A DNA stretch of 64,000 nt, from positions 152,379 through 216,378 of the forward strand of contig DASRHT010000061.1 of assembly GCA_035650355.1 (NCBI GenBank), written 5' to 3'. The position numbers and the translations under genes were made by a program. The stretch is from DASRHT01 sp035650355 (lineage in GTDB: Bacteria; Chloroflexota; Ktedonobacteria; Ktedonobacterales; Ktedonobacteraceae). The notes beneath the pieces were generated by a model. The model was not told the origin of the DNA, ran no database searches, and worked only from the letters and a program-made list of their open reading frames with translations. This document shows positions 48,941 to 58,098 of the stretch, in pieces (positions within the stretch are counted from its first letter, which is position 1; the number at the start of each line of letters is the position of its first letter).

Positions 48941-49438
48941 CATTTTTATCCGGCTTCCACGGCTATATCTATGTCAGGAACCACGTCCCCTTGAAGGGGA
49001 CGGGCTTGTCAACTGTTGGGCACGTTCGTCCAGGCGGTTGCAAGCCAGTCTCCTGACCAGACTCAGCCAGGGCCAGGAGACTGGCTATCGGGCTCCCTTA
49101 GGAGCGAGATGAGGTACCTGCGAGTGCGTGGGCCAGCTCGCAGCTCTACGGTGCAACGTTAAACAGGTCTACGTGGTCAAGCCAGTGCGTTGTACGGTAA
49201 ACCGCTCTATAAGTTTGTCGAGGCTCCCATTACGCCCGCAAGGGTAGGAGTTTTGCCGTACCTCAACCAAAAACGGCTCCCCGCAAGGGGATCGAGGTAG
49301 GCATGCTCCTCCCTATCCACCAGAGAAGGACTCGGCATTCCTCTCATGGTCTGAACGCATATGGCCTCCTACCTCGACTCGGTGATAGAATGTTCATGAT
49401 AGAATGTTCCTATCGCATACCTAGCTGGGAGCACCGGG
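48941..49438. other. Gene-free, hairpin-rich region upstream of nrdR
   Basis: No ORF of substance. Several perfect stems are visible: CGTCCCC/GGGGACG near 48986-49002, AGCCAGTCTCCTG with its complement (near 49045-49088), GTACGG/CCGTAC arms near 49193-49261, and GAGGTAGG/CCTACCTC (about 49290 and 49369). Two tandem GATAGAATGTTC units (49384-49395, 49398-49409) precede nrdR. It may be a structured RNA or the remnant of an insertion element. Confidence 0.4.
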
Positions 49439-49930
49439 ATGAAATGTCCATATTGTGGAGGAATAGAGTCACGAGTCAAGGATTCTCGTGATATAGGTGA
49501 CGCTGTTCATCGACGACGCGAATGCGAGCAATGCAAAGGCCGTTTTAGCACCTATGAGCGGGTCGAGAAATCTCCCCTCATGGTTATTAAGCGCGATCAG
49601 CGCCGCGAAGCGTACGACCGGCACAAACTCTCGGTCGGCATTCGCAAAGCCTGTGAAAAACGGCCTCTCCCCGCCGAGCAGATCGAGAACGCGGTGGAAG
49701 AGATTGAACAAGAGCTTTATCAGCTCGGCAAACAGGAGATACCCGGCAGCGTGATCGGCGAACTGGTGATGGAGCACTTACAACACATGGACCAGATCGC
49801 CTACATCCGCTTCGCCAGCGTTTACCGCTCTTTTAGAGATGTGGAGACGATGTTCGAGGAAATACAAAAACTGCTGCGCGAGAAACCTGCCATTGCCGAT
49901 ACGCTTCAAACAAACCACGACGAATACTAA
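49439..49930 (+). CDS. nrdR: Transcriptional repressor NrdR
   Basis: This 163-residue repressor controls ribonucleotide reductase genes and senses ATP/dATP. The zinc ribbon is MKCPYCGGIESRVKDSRDIGDAVHRRRECEQCKGRFSTYERVE. The ATP-cone follows (VIKRDQRREAYDRHKLSVGIRKACEKRPL...IAYIRFASVYRSFRDVETMFEEIQKLL). Length is typical. GGGAG precedes the ATG. No reductase gene is in the window apart from the unrelated R2lox. A hairpin follows. Confidence 0.97.
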   Translation: MKCPYCGGIESRVKDSRDIGDAVHRRRECEQCKGRFSTYERVEKSPLMVIKRDQRREAYDRHKLSVGIRKACEKRPLPAEQIENAVEEIEQELYQLGKQEIPGSVIGELVMEHLQHMDQIAYIRFASVYRSFRDVETMFEEIQKLLREKPAIADTLQTNHDEY

Positions 49931-49950
49931 TACGATGTTCTCACTGCGAT

Positions 49951-49980
49951 GAGGCAAGAAAACATCTGCCTTCTTGCCTC
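49951..49980. terminator. Hairpin terminator between nrdR and the cNMP-domain gene
   Basis: GAGGCAAGAA (49951-49960) pairs with TTCTTGCCTC (49971-49980). It is placed between convergent genes. Confidence 0.65.
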
Positions 49981-50007
49981 GCATTTCGCTTTGCCAAAAG
50001 AGCCGGG

Positions 50008-50439
50008 CTAATCGTGCTGACGAGTCTCCGCTTTGCGTAACCGCCTGCTCAATGTTCCCAGCAACTTCAAGGGGATCTCCGGGTGCTTACGCAGCGCGGT
50101 GCGGAACTCCCAGACCGGCAGTAAAAGCGCGGTCACATCATCCACCGCTACGACGCTGGCCGAACGCGGGAGATCATCCAGCAAAGCCATCTCTCCCAGT
50201 ACTTCTCCCGGACCTGCGGCGCCTATCACTTCTTCCGCCCGATCAGGACTGCTTGCCTGAATAATACGAACTTTGCCGCTCTTTATCACATAGAGCCCCA
50301 CCCCCGTATCACCCTGCGCCATAATCGTCGCCCCCGCGCTATACGAACGCTCCTGACAACTGTTCGCCAGGATCTGCAACTCTTTCTTATCTAACGCTGA
50401 AAAAAGATCAACCTGCGCCAGAGTTTCTTCGTTCGCCAT
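50008..50439 (-). CDS. Cyclic nucleotide-binding domain protein
   Basis: This is a 143-residue protein consisting of a single CRP-type cyclic nucleotide-binding domain. LAQVDLFSALDKKELQILANSCQERSYSAGATIMAQGDTGVGLYVIKSGKVRII opens the fold. The phosphate-binding cassette region is GPGEVLGEMALLDDLPRSASVVAVDDVTALLLP. No DNA-binding helix-turn-helix follows, only a short helical end (LLGTLSRRLRKAETRQHD), so it is not a complete CRP/FNR regulator. The Arg of the PRSA motif suggests cNMP binding is possible. The ATG at 50439 was preferred over the frame to 50526. Partner unknown. Confidence 0.85.
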   Translation of the reverse strand: MANEETLAQVDLFSALDKKELQILANSCQERSYSAGATIMAQGDTGVGLYVIKSGKVRIIQASSPDRAEEVIGAAGPGEVLGEMALLDDLPRSASVVAVDDVTALLLPVWEFRTALRKHPEIPLKLLGTLSRRLRKAETRQHD

Positions 50440-50561
50440 AAATACATTACCTTTCGAATACCTCAATAAGAACGTCATCACCGTCATGAATCTTCGCAAT
50501 ACGAGGCCGCCTGAATCCTCCGCCATTATACCATTTTATGACCTGCGAGACTATTTTCTTC

Positions 50562-50593
50562 TCCTTACCTATCCCAACAGTACTTCTCTTGCA
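50562..50593. repeat. 32-bp direct repeat, left copy
   Basis: Identical over 32 bases to 50800-50831. The two copies flank the family B element and a 28-base spacer. Each copy begins TCCTTACCTATCCC and ends CTCTTGCA. Confidence 0.8.
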
Positions 50594-50621
50594 TGGGAGG
50601 CACGCTCTCAGGTATCCCTAA

Positions 50622-50800
50622 CCAGGGCTTTTCAGTGTTCCTCTCCTCTGACTCCTACCGACGGGATTCGCGCCCCGTTCGGGACGCAGGGCAAGGGGAG
50701 AGAGGTGCAGGCAACGCCGCGACGCGGCGTTGCCTGCACCTCTCTCCCCTTGCGTGCAGGGCTTCGCCCTGCGAGCATGACGAAAACTGAAGAGTCCTGT
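50622..50800. mobile_element. Palindromic MITE-like element, family B copy 2
   Basis: It starts CCAGGGCTTTTCAGTGT and ends GAAGAGTCCTGT, imperfect terminal repeats of the same type as copy 1. The interior is nearly identical to copy 1 (GAGAGGTGCAGGCAACG arms, GCGCCCCG palindrome). No simple 8-bp target duplication is seen. Instead a 32-bp direct repeat begins at its right end and recurs 28 bp outside its left end. It lies in the 516-base gap between the cNMP-domain and TPR genes. Confidence 0.75.
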
Positions 50801-50831
50801 CCTTACCTATCCCAACAGTACTTCTCTTGCA
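50800..50831. repeat. 32-bp direct repeat, right copy
   Basis: Second copy of the 50562-50593 sequence, abutting the right end of the palindromic element. Confidence 0.8.
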
Positions 50832-50955
50832 GAGACGATGCATCATCAAAGAACTGCCACAGCCGTCACAGGCAAGCTTTTTTGACTTTCTAAGGGCTAC
50901 GCACTACAATGTGGACAGAGGCATGATCTTTGACTGCGCTTCCACTCAGGAATAG

Positions 50956-53217
50956 ATGAGTTTTGAGGATAACGAGGCCATGACAATCCAGGAAAATGAG
51001 AATCAAGCCCGGCAGGCGCAACAACGACTGCAACAGGCTTTTGACGCATATAATGATGGCAAACTGGACAAGGCCGAAGAAGCGTTCGGCGAGGCGGAAA
51101 TACACTTCCGCCTCATGGGCGATTTCAAACGCGCTGGCGACTGTCGCTCGATGATCGCAGATATCCAGCGGCAAAACAACGCGCTCGAAAAAGCTATCAA
51201 TAGCTACCAGCGAGCCAGACGGCTCTATCGCGATGCGGGACGCCCCTTGAATGAGGCCGCCAGCCTGCTAGCAATGGGACACGTCGAGCGACAACTGGCC
51301 CATCTTGATCGCGCCCAGGACCTTTACCAGGAGGCCCGGCAGCTATACCAGACCCACCACGACGCGCAGGGATCTGGCAATGCCGAACTGGCGCTTGGCC
51401 ACGTTGAGCTGCAACGCGGCCAGACCCGCTACGCCGCAGAACATTATCAAGACGCCATCCGCTATTTCAACGCGAGCAACGATAGCACGCACGAGGCCGA
51501 TGCCAGCCGTAGCCTTGCGGATATACAACGCCTCGCTCGCCAGTTTGCCGAAGCCGAGACCGCCTATCGCCGCGCTCTGGAGATCTACCAGACCACCGGA
51601 GATCGTTTCGGCATGGTTGATGCCCAGATCGGCCTGAGCCACATCTACATCGATCAGGAACGCTTTGATGAGGCTACAAAGCTCCTGGCCGAGGCGTTGA
51701 CCTCCGCGCAGATAATTGAATACGAGCTGGGGCAGGCCGACGCCAATCTCGGGCTGGCTGAGATCAGCTTCCTGCAAGGCAGTATTGACCAGGCATTGAT
51801 TGGAGCACAGGCGGCGCTCCAGCTCTATACAGCTCAAAGTAACGCGCTGGGTACGGCCAATGCGAACCGTCTGCTGGGTGAGATCAATCTACGCCGTGGA
51901 CAACTTGCCTACGCCAACTCAACGATGGAACGGGCTTTGCGCACCTATAAAGCCATTGCTTTTCAGCTCGGTCAAGCAGAAACTACGGTGGGGCTGGGAG
52001 CCATCCAGTATCAGCGCGGCTTTCTCGAACGCGCCATGCAGACACTGAACGAGGGCCGCCAGCAAGCTCAGAGATTACAGAATACTGAGGTTGAGGAGAG
52101 AGCACTGCTCAGTTTGAGCGATACCTACCGGCAGCATGGACAAATCGGCCAGGCGAAAAGTATCGCCAATGATGTACGCGAGTTGGTCGCACGGCTGGGT
52201 GAGACAACGGGGGCGGCGGCAGCAAAAATTGCAGAGGCAGAGGTGCAACTGGCTCGCCTTGCCATTTTAAGCGGCGATCTCAAAGAGGCTGAGGACCATC
52301 TCGTTGCCGCGACGGCGACGATTGCCAGCAATTCCCTGGCAGGGCAGGCGACGCCCCTGGTGACTGTCACCCAGGGCCAGTTGCTGCTCACTCAGGGAGA
52401 TTTCGACCGCGCGGAAGAGCAGTTTAGCATGGCCCACAATCAGGCCGAGGCGCAACAAGAACCCCACGTAGAAGCAAAGGCGTTATTAGGCATGGCCCAG
52501 GCTCGTCTGGCCCGCAAGGCGCTGGAGCCGGCTCTCGCCACATTTTTAGAGGCCGGGCGGCGTTTTCAGTTGGTTGAGAGCACAAGCGGAGATGGTGAGG
52601 CCGTACTGGGCGTGGCCCAGGTCCATATTGGACAGGACCAGTGGGACGAAGCCATTGAAAATTGTGATGCCGCGATCACGCGTTTTAACCAGAGCAGCGA
52701 TATGATCGGGCAGGCTGATGCGGTCCTGACGCGCGGGCTGGCATACAGCGCAAAAGATGCGCAGGATGAGGCGCTGGCCGATTTTGAGCAGGCGCTCAAG
52801 CTCTATCACCAGCAGCGCAGGCCGCTCGGAGTCGCCGACACCCGTTCCGCCCGTGCTCGGATCTTCCTGCTGCGTGACGATTTGCCCCAGGCAAGAGACG
52901 AGCAGGCCAAAGCCATCGCTCAGGTCGAACGGGTCATGCAAAGCCTTCGTTCACCACAACAATGGGCCATGTTCCTGCGCCAGTACACCCAGCTCTATGT
53001 AGAAACAGCCGTTACCGATATACGCAGCGGAGAAGACGAGCAGGCGCGCGCGCGCCTGCTAGAGTACGTTCGCATTGGCGGAGCCAGAGAGCTGAAACAG
53101 TTCCTTCAGGAATACGAAGAGACCATTCCTACCAGCGGAGACGAGTTGTCCGAGGAGGAGCTGCATAGCAACAAAGATCTGGTGAAACGGCTAGGACAGA
53201 TCCGTAAAGGATTGTAA
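50956..53217 (+). CDS. Tetratricopeptide-repeat protein
   Basis: This is a 753-residue cytoplasmic protein built almost wholly of TPR units, about 16 by eye, with a 40-residue spacing typical of the longer TPR_12 (MalT/Rapsyn-like) class: for example GDCRSMIADIQRQNNALEKAINSYQRARRLYRDAG and GNAELALGHVELQRGQTRYAAEHYQDAIRYF. It has no signal peptide, kinase or DNA-binding domain. The C-terminal 90 residues (AMFLRQYTQLYVETAVTDIRSGEDEQARARLLEYVRIGGARELKQFLQEYE) are helical and unlike the repeats. It is a likely scaffold for protein-protein contacts. Two unknown genes follow on the same strand. Confidence 0.88.
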   Translation: MSFEDNEAMTIQENENQARQAQQRLQQAFDAYNDGKLDKAEEAFGEAEIHFRLMGDFKRAGDCRSMIADIQRQNNALEKAINSYQRARRLYRDAGRPLNEAASLLAMGHVERQLAHLDRAQDLYQEARQLYQTHHDAQGSGNAELALGHVELQRGQTRYAAEHYQDAIRYFNASNDSTHEADASRSLADIQRLARQFAEAETAYRRALEIYQTTGDRFGMVDAQIGLSHIYIDQERFDEATKLLAEALTSAQIIEYELGQADANLGLAEISFLQGSIDQALIGAQAALQLYTAQSNALGTANANRLLGEINLRRGQLAYANSTMERALRTYKAIAFQLGQAETTVGLGAIQYQRGFLERAMQTLNEGRQQAQRLQNTEVEERALLSLSDTYRQHGQIGQAKSIANDVRELVARLGETTGAAAAKIAEAEVQLARLAILSGDLKEAEDHLVAATATIASNSLAGQATPLVTVTQGQLLLTQGDFDRAEEQFSMAHNQAEAQQEPHVEAKALLGMAQARLARKALEPALATFLEAGRRFQLVESTSGDGEAVLGVAQVHIGQDQWDEAIENCDAAITRFNQSSDMIGQADAVLTRGLAYSAKDAQDEALADFEQALKLYHQQRRPLGVADTRSARARIFLLRDDLPQARDEQAKAIAQVERVMQSLRSPQQWAMFLRQYTQLYVETAVTDIRSGEDEQARARLLEYVRIGGARELKQFLQEYEETIPTSGDELSEEELHSNKDLVKRLGQIRKGL

Positions 53218-53355
53218 AACAACGCTCATCGTGAGAAAATAGAGGGGTTACTACTGAACAGTCATCCTGCGAATGCAGCAGACATAGATATCAGGAAGAG
53301 AGAAATGTGGTCGGGCCAATACAATTTTGCATATTGTATGACCCCTTTACTTCGC

Positions 53356-53404
53356 TTCCGCGCTCCGTAGGGGCAATCCTTTGCGGTTGCCCTGTAGCGC
53401 GGAA
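53356..53404. repeat. Small palindromic repeat, copy 2
   Basis: TTCCGCGCT (53356-53364) pairs with AGCGCGGAA (53396-53404), enclosing an inner GGGGCAA/TTGCCC hairpin. The flanks resemble the 41250-41330 repeat (TACTTCGC before, AAGATACATCGG after). It lies upstream of the next gene's ribosome binding site. Confidence 0.45.
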
Positions 53405-53436
53405 CTTTGCAAGATACATCGGAGGGACACTTCGTT

Positions 53437-54213
53437 ATGGGCATGACTTTCTTACGCGGCAACCCACAAGCGCCAAAGGGGCATGCGATCTTTTTTGCTC
53501 GCAGCTCCAGCGACCCACGCGTTGTCTATTCTACCTACTGCGTTGTACCACCAATCCCCATGTCGCTGGCGAAGTATCTTCCACCACTATTCGCCGCGCA
53601 AATCCCCGCAGAGGAGCTACGCGAAGCCTCCAGCGTCACCGGTATGCCCATTCCTCCTATGCTAGAAGAAGGGATCGGCATGGCACAGTTGGAGATGCTG
53701 GCGGAGCGTCGCGGGGACGATCTTTGTGATCTGGGCTCTGTCTCCTCACGGGATGAAGTATCACGGATGCAAATGGCAACCATAAGCTGCCAGGAGTATG
53801 CACAACTGTATGCAACGTATATGGAATCGGCCAGCCCGATACCCTCAGCCGCGATGCCCGAACTCAGGGAAGCTATCTCGCTGGACGATCTGGACGCCGA
53901 GGAGTTGCTGCTACAAACAATGTCAGATCGGCAAAAACTGGCAGAACTAGGAAAACTGGTGGGCACGGCCCGCTACGCTCTGGAAGGACACGATACCGCG
54001 CTTTTGCAAGAAACCAAGCGGCGCCTGCAACGCATCGCGAACCAGCTACCAGAAAAGTATCGCGGCTCTGAGATAGTCGCAGCCGCCGTTGGCTCCAAAC
54101 AGCATAGCGCCAGGCTGGCTGAACTCTATCTTAGCCGGGCTTATAAATTGCTTGACGAGGAATACGCGGAGATCCCCGGCATCGAGCGGGCTATTCGTGA
54201 ACTACAGGAGTAG
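53437..54213 (+). CDS. Conserved protein of unknown function, 258 aa
   Basis: This soluble protein has two parts. The N-terminal 65 residues are beta-like (MTFLRGNPQAPKGHAIFFARSSSDPRVVYSTYCVVPPIPMSLAKYLPPLFAAQ). The rest is helical and acidic (ISLDDLDAEELLLQTMSDRQKLAELGKLVGTARYALEGHDTALLQETKRRLQRIANQLPEKYRGSEIVAAAVG). I do not recognise the family. The ATG at 53437 has GGAGGG upstream. Its position between a TPR protein and another unknown protein hints at shared function, but spacers of 219 and 122 bp mean a single operon is not certain. Confidence 0.65.
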   Translation: MGMTFLRGNPQAPKGHAIFFARSSSDPRVVYSTYCVVPPIPMSLAKYLPPLFAAQIPAEELREASSVTGMPIPPMLEEGIGMAQLEMLAERRGDDLCDLGSVSSRDEVSRMQMATISCQEYAQLYATYMESASPIPSAAMPELREAISLDDLDAEELLLQTMSDRQKLAELGKLVGTARYALEGHDTALLQETKRRLQRIANQLPEKYRGSEIVAAAVGSKQHSARLAELYLSRAYKLLDEEYAEIPGIERAIRELQE

Positions 54214-54335
54214 CACACTCTTCATTGCAGATAGCCTGAGCTTCGTCGGGACCCGATTTATCATGTCCCGCGTTGGCTATCTGGAATAACAGGCTTTTTC
54301 ATCATACATCTGTATTTTTTACCAGGAGTGTATCT

Positions 54336-55778
54336 ATGGCAACAATCGAAATGGGAGTTGACCTCTCAACGCTTATCGATAGAGTGGCCTCCGGCAATGA
54401 GGAACAGATTATCGCGGCTGCACGCGAGCATTTACAACAGGGGGAAGCTTCCGACGTGCTTTTAGGGCGGATCGCGATGATTGCAGCTCATGGCGATTCC
54501 GATGGGCACATTGTCACAACATTAGCTGCCGCAGCCATGCTGGCACGCTACATTCAAAGAATCCCCCATCCGTTGGAAAGCGAGGCGTCGGTACACGAAC
54601 GGGCCTTGCCCCTCTTTGCTCAGGCATTGCTCCTCGCCGCGCCTGCCGTTCGCCTGGGCCGCACCGCTCAGCCGCAGTATCCACAACCGTTCTACCCCAG
54701 CGGACTGCCCGAGGGGAAAACCATGAACGAGATGATGCACCAGGCCGTGTATAACAATGATGTCGTACTGGCCGAGCGGCTCCTGCTCGGACTTTATGGA
54801 ACAGGGGCAGACTACCGCACCATGCAGGTACGCGCTTACGAAGGCATTGCTACGACCTTCCAGAATGCCGGACATCCCTTGATTTTTGCCGTGAGAGGCT
54901 TCCAGACGCTAGATGCTGTGGAATGGGGGGATCGCGCTCCCAATATTATCCACTGGCTCGCTCCCCATCTTCCCCTGCGGCCAGACAACGATGAGCCCGC
55001 ATGGATCAAGACGGTACGCACATTCGCGGAAGACCCGGCGCATAGTCTGGAGAGCATCCGTACTCGCCTGGGAGCGCCTAAAGACGAAAAGGCGCTCCCT
55101 CTGCGTCCCCTGGTTTTGAGTAACGCTGATACAGCACAGGTCTGCCAGGGAGTCTACGATGCGCTGATCAAAGGCGGAGCTTCCCGCCACGCCGTTGGCT
55201 CGGTGATCGCGCTGGCGGCGGCTGACTTGATCCATATGGTTAGCGATGATGACCGCGATCTGTTTGTGCGTGCGGCGCACGGGTTGCTCTTCTCCGCGGC
55301 CATACGCCTGGTATTCCAGCAAGTGCAGGATGTGGAGGTGCTGACACTCCTCTTCACCTCCGCCGCATATGTTAACGCGCTCTACAAAGATATCGTGGGG
55401 CAGGAAAAAGCAGCACAGCCAAAATCCGCGCCGGCTGCCCCCAGAGTTGCCGGAGGAGGGCTGATTGGCATATCTCAGTTAGAGGCGCTGCTCGCTCAGT
55501 TGAAGGAGCACGATCTGGCAGCAGCTCTTACCTCCATTCGCCGCTACCAGGCTGCCAGGCAGGATGAGCGAGCAATTTTCGGCACCCTCGCGATGGCGGC
55601 AAGCTCTACCGATGCCACCGCGGATCAGGGACACACGCTGCAAATCGTCCAGGCGGCGAGCGAAGAGTTTCTGGCGTGGCCCGCGACTCTCGCCAGCACC
55701 AACGTCGAAGGACTATTGCAGGTCGTGCTGCGCGCCGCCGCTTATGGGAAACCCCATGATCTGGTTGCACGCTTATAA
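54336..55778 (+). CDS. Large helical protein of unknown function, 480 aa
   Basis: This soluble, almost entirely helical protein has no recognised domain. Stretches such as IIAAAREHLQQGEASDVLLGRIAMIAAHGDSDGHIVTTLAAAAMLARYIQRIPH and VGSVIALAAADLIHMVSDDDRDLFVRAAHGLLFSAAIRLVFQQ look like repeated helical hairpins with several His and Asp that could bind metal. This is not shown. A linker rich in Ala/Pro (EKAAQPKSAPAAPRVAGGG) separates a C-terminal helical domain. AGGAG lies upstream of the ATG at 54336. It may belong with the two preceding genes. Confidence 0.65.
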   Translation: MATIEMGVDLSTLIDRVASGNEEQIIAAAREHLQQGEASDVLLGRIAMIAAHGDSDGHIVTTLAAAAMLARYIQRIPHPLESEASVHERALPLFAQALLLAAPAVRLGRTAQPQYPQPFYPSGLPEGKTMNEMMHQAVYNNDVVLAERLLLGLYGTGADYRTMQVRAYEGIATTFQNAGHPLIFAVRGFQTLDAVEWGDRAPNIIHWLAPHLPLRPDNDEPAWIKTVRTFAEDPAHSLESIRTRLGAPKDEKALPLRPLVLSNADTAQVCQGVYDALIKGGASRHAVGSVIALAAADLIHMVSDDDRDLFVRAAHGLLFSAAIRLVFQQVQDVEVLTLLFTSAAYVNALYKDIVGQEKAAQPKSAPAAPRVAGGGLIGISQLEALLAQLKEHDLAAALTSIRRYQAARQDERAIFGTLAMAASSTDATADQGHTLQIVQAASEEFLAWPATLASTNVEGLLQVVLRAAAYGKPHDLVARL

Positions 55779-55960
55779 AATATGCAAGGTTGCACAGCAG
55801 CTCCTTCATTAAGCAGAGGCAACGGAGCAGAATAGCCAGAACACGGTTCCCGTTTTCATAGCGCCATCCTGCTTCGTTACCCTGCCGCTCTGTTCCTTTT
55901 CCATTCATTCCATATTCTGAAAAAACTGTAATGAATATAATTTTTAAAGGAGTGGCTTTT

Positions 55961-57685
55961 ATGCTTTCGCAGCAGAAGAAATATCTCATAAGGCTTCTTC
56001 CGCCACTGCTCTGTCTCCTCTCCCTGTTGCTTCTTACCGCTTGCAACATCTTCGGAGGGCAGAAAGATCTGGTAAAAGCGCCAGCCGATAAACAGGTCTA
56101 CACGGTTCCTCAGATCGGCATTGCGGATTTCGATACGCTTGACCCCGCGCTTGCTCATGATAGCGCATCCATCAGTGCCATCCAGATGATTTTTACGGGG
56201 CTGGTGCAGGTAGACGACCACATGCAGCTCCATCCCCAGTTAGCCCAACGCTGGGAACTGGGAGCTGATGGCGTGACCTGGACTTTTCATCTCAAACCGG
56301 GGCTGAAATTTAGCGATGGAACGCCGCTCCAGGCCGCCGATGTGGCTTATAGCATCGACCGGGCGCTGCAACCGGAGACACAATCTACAGTCGCTCCGCT
56401 CTATCTGAGCCTGATCAAAGACGCAGACCAGTTACTTGCTGGACGTATCACCACTCTCATCAACGATAGTATTCAGACCCCTGATGCGCAAACCGTCGTC
56501 ATCATCACCAGAAAAAAGGCCGCGTACTTTCCCGCCATGCTTACCTATCCCTGCTCTTACGTGGTTGAGAAGAGCCTGATCACCCAGTATGGTACAAAAT
56601 TTACTGACTATTTGACCAGTGGGGGCGGCGCGGGACCTTTTAAAGTCGCTCAATACACGCATGAAGTGGCGATCAACTTTGTGCCCAATGCCAACTATTA
56701 TGGACCTAAACCACAATTACGCAGAGTCATCTTCCCTTTTTATCGTTCGGCGGATGAGGCATACCAGGCATACCTCAACAATAAAGTGGATGTGACGGGC
56801 GTGCCGGTCTCGAACTTCGAGGCGAGCAAGAAGCGCAACGACTTTTTCCAGGTACCTCAATTGTGGATCAATTACTACACCATGAATTACCTGGCAAAGC
56901 CGTTCGATAGTGTACACATACGGCAGGCGTTTGCGCTGGCTATCGATAAGAACGCCATCGCCCAAAACGTCTGGCATGGAACGATCATCCCCACCAATCA
57001 CATTGTTCCTGCGGGGATGAACGGGTATAATCCCAATCTCACAGGCCCCGACGGCACGCAAGGACTCTCCGGCAATTCACGCCGGGCGCAGGAACTCTTG
57101 CGCCAGGGGCTACAGGACGAGGGCTGGAGCAGCACGGCACAGATCCCTCCTATCACACTGACATATGCATCGGGCGTTAACAATCTTGATCAAGAGGTCA
57201 GGGCGATCATTCAGATGTGGCAAAAAGTGCTCAACATCACGGTCACTCCTGATCCGGTTGACTATAATACGCTGCTTGATAAAGTAACGGCGACGACCAA
57301 CAACCGTGATGGCCTGCAACTATGGGGCCTGGCCTGGGTGGGGGAATACCCTGATCCGCAGGACTGGCTTTCCCTCCAGTTCGCCAAAGGCGTGCCCAAC
57401 AACAACATGAATTACGGGCAAAACCTGGGTAACACCGCGGCGCAACAGCAACTGGTGCAGCAACAATTGGACACCGCCGACGCCACCAAGCAGGATGATG
57501 CTCGCATGCAGAGCTACCAGAAAGCGGAGCAACAACTGGTCAACGATGTTGCCTGGTTGCCAATAGGGCAGGTGACGGAGGATTTTCTGCGCACCCCCAA
57601 TATCGTGGGCGTTGTTGACAACCCGCAGGGAACGATCCCGCCCGATGATTGGGCCAACATCTACCGCGTCCAGGAAAAAGGGTAG
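55961..57685 (+). CDS. Oligopeptide/dipeptide ABC transporter solute-binding lipoprotein 1
   Basis: This is a 574-residue family 5 binding protein. The signal ends in LLLTAC (Cys28), so it is lipid-anchored outside the membrane. Landmarks are FDTLDPALAHDSASISAIQMIFTGLVQVDDHMQLHPQLAQRWELGADGVTWTFHLKPGLKFSDGTPLQAADVAYSIDRAL (the family signature), VRQAF-like IRQAFALAIDKNAIAQ, and WLSLQFAKG. It is about half identical, by eye, to the second binding protein at 58099. AAAGGAG lies upstream of the ATG. A long hairpin follows it. Confidence 0.93.
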   Translation: MLSQQKKYLIRLLPPLLCLLSLLLLTACNIFGGQKDLVKAPADKQVYTVPQIGIADFDTLDPALAHDSASISAIQMIFTGLVQVDDHMQLHPQLAQRWELGADGVTWTFHLKPGLKFSDGTPLQAADVAYSIDRALQPETQSTVAPLYLSLIKDADQLLAGRITTLINDSIQTPDAQTVVIITRKKAAYFPAMLTYPCSYVVEKSLITQYGTKFTDYLTSGGGAGPFKVAQYTHEVAINFVPNANYYGPKPQLRRVIFPFYRSADEAYQAYLNNKVDVTGVPVSNFEASKKRNDFFQVPQLWINYYTMNYLAKPFDSVHIRQAFALAIDKNAIAQNVWHGTIIPTNHIVPAGMNGYNPNLTGPDGTQGLSGNSRRAQELLRQGLQDEGWSSTAQIPPITLTYASGVNNLDQEVRAIIQMWQKVLNITVTPDPVDYNTLLDKVTATTNNRDGLQLWGLAWVGEYPDPQDWLSLQFAKGVPNNNMNYGQNLGNTAAQQQLVQQQLDTADATKQDDARMQSYQKAEQQLVNDVAWLPIGQVTEDFLRTPNIVGVVDNPQGTIPPDDWANIYRVQEKG

Positions 57686-58098
57686 CCAACCAATTTTTCC
57701 TCATGTGAGAGATTTTTCAGATATCTAACGTAGTTAACAATGAGTTAGTTTTTTGACGATGTACCTTCTTTCTAAGGGTAGAAACCTTAGGAAGAAGTAC
57801 TACTCTCATAATATTGATTTCATGGGCTCTACGCGTTTAAGCGGGATATGATGCCCGTGATTGATGGGTGTGACACGCCAAAACTAACAGCGATCTCTAC
57901 AGGATCGCATCTTGTGCCAATAGCAAAGCTGGCATGAATAGTATTATCCTGGCATTTTCCAACAAGGTTGTGCGTTGGTGAGAAAGGAGGAATCTGCAAA
58001 AAGTCTATCACCACGACTCTGCGAACAACTTGTTCGTATCCATCAAATAGGCATAACGTACGTATCGTTGCATAGCATTCACTAAGGAGAAGCCACGA
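57686..58098. other. Gap between the two binding-protein genes with long hairpin
   Basis: A hairpin at 57761-57800 (GTACCTTCTTTCTAAGG against CCTTAGGAAGAAGTAC, one bulge) probably ends or attenuates transcription after the first binding protein. The remaining 300 bases show no gene, and a 91-codon leftward frame was not accepted. Confidence 0.5.

Noticed and set aside
49384..49409. NrdR box upstream of nrdR
   Set aside because: The tandem GATAGAATGTTC units do not resemble the NrdR-box consensus as I know it (ACACTATATATTGT-like), so they were noted only as a direct repeat.
50562..50831. CRISPR-like repeat pair
   Set aside because: Only two copies, 238 bp apart, flanking a palindromic element. 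No array and no cas genes anywhere in the window.
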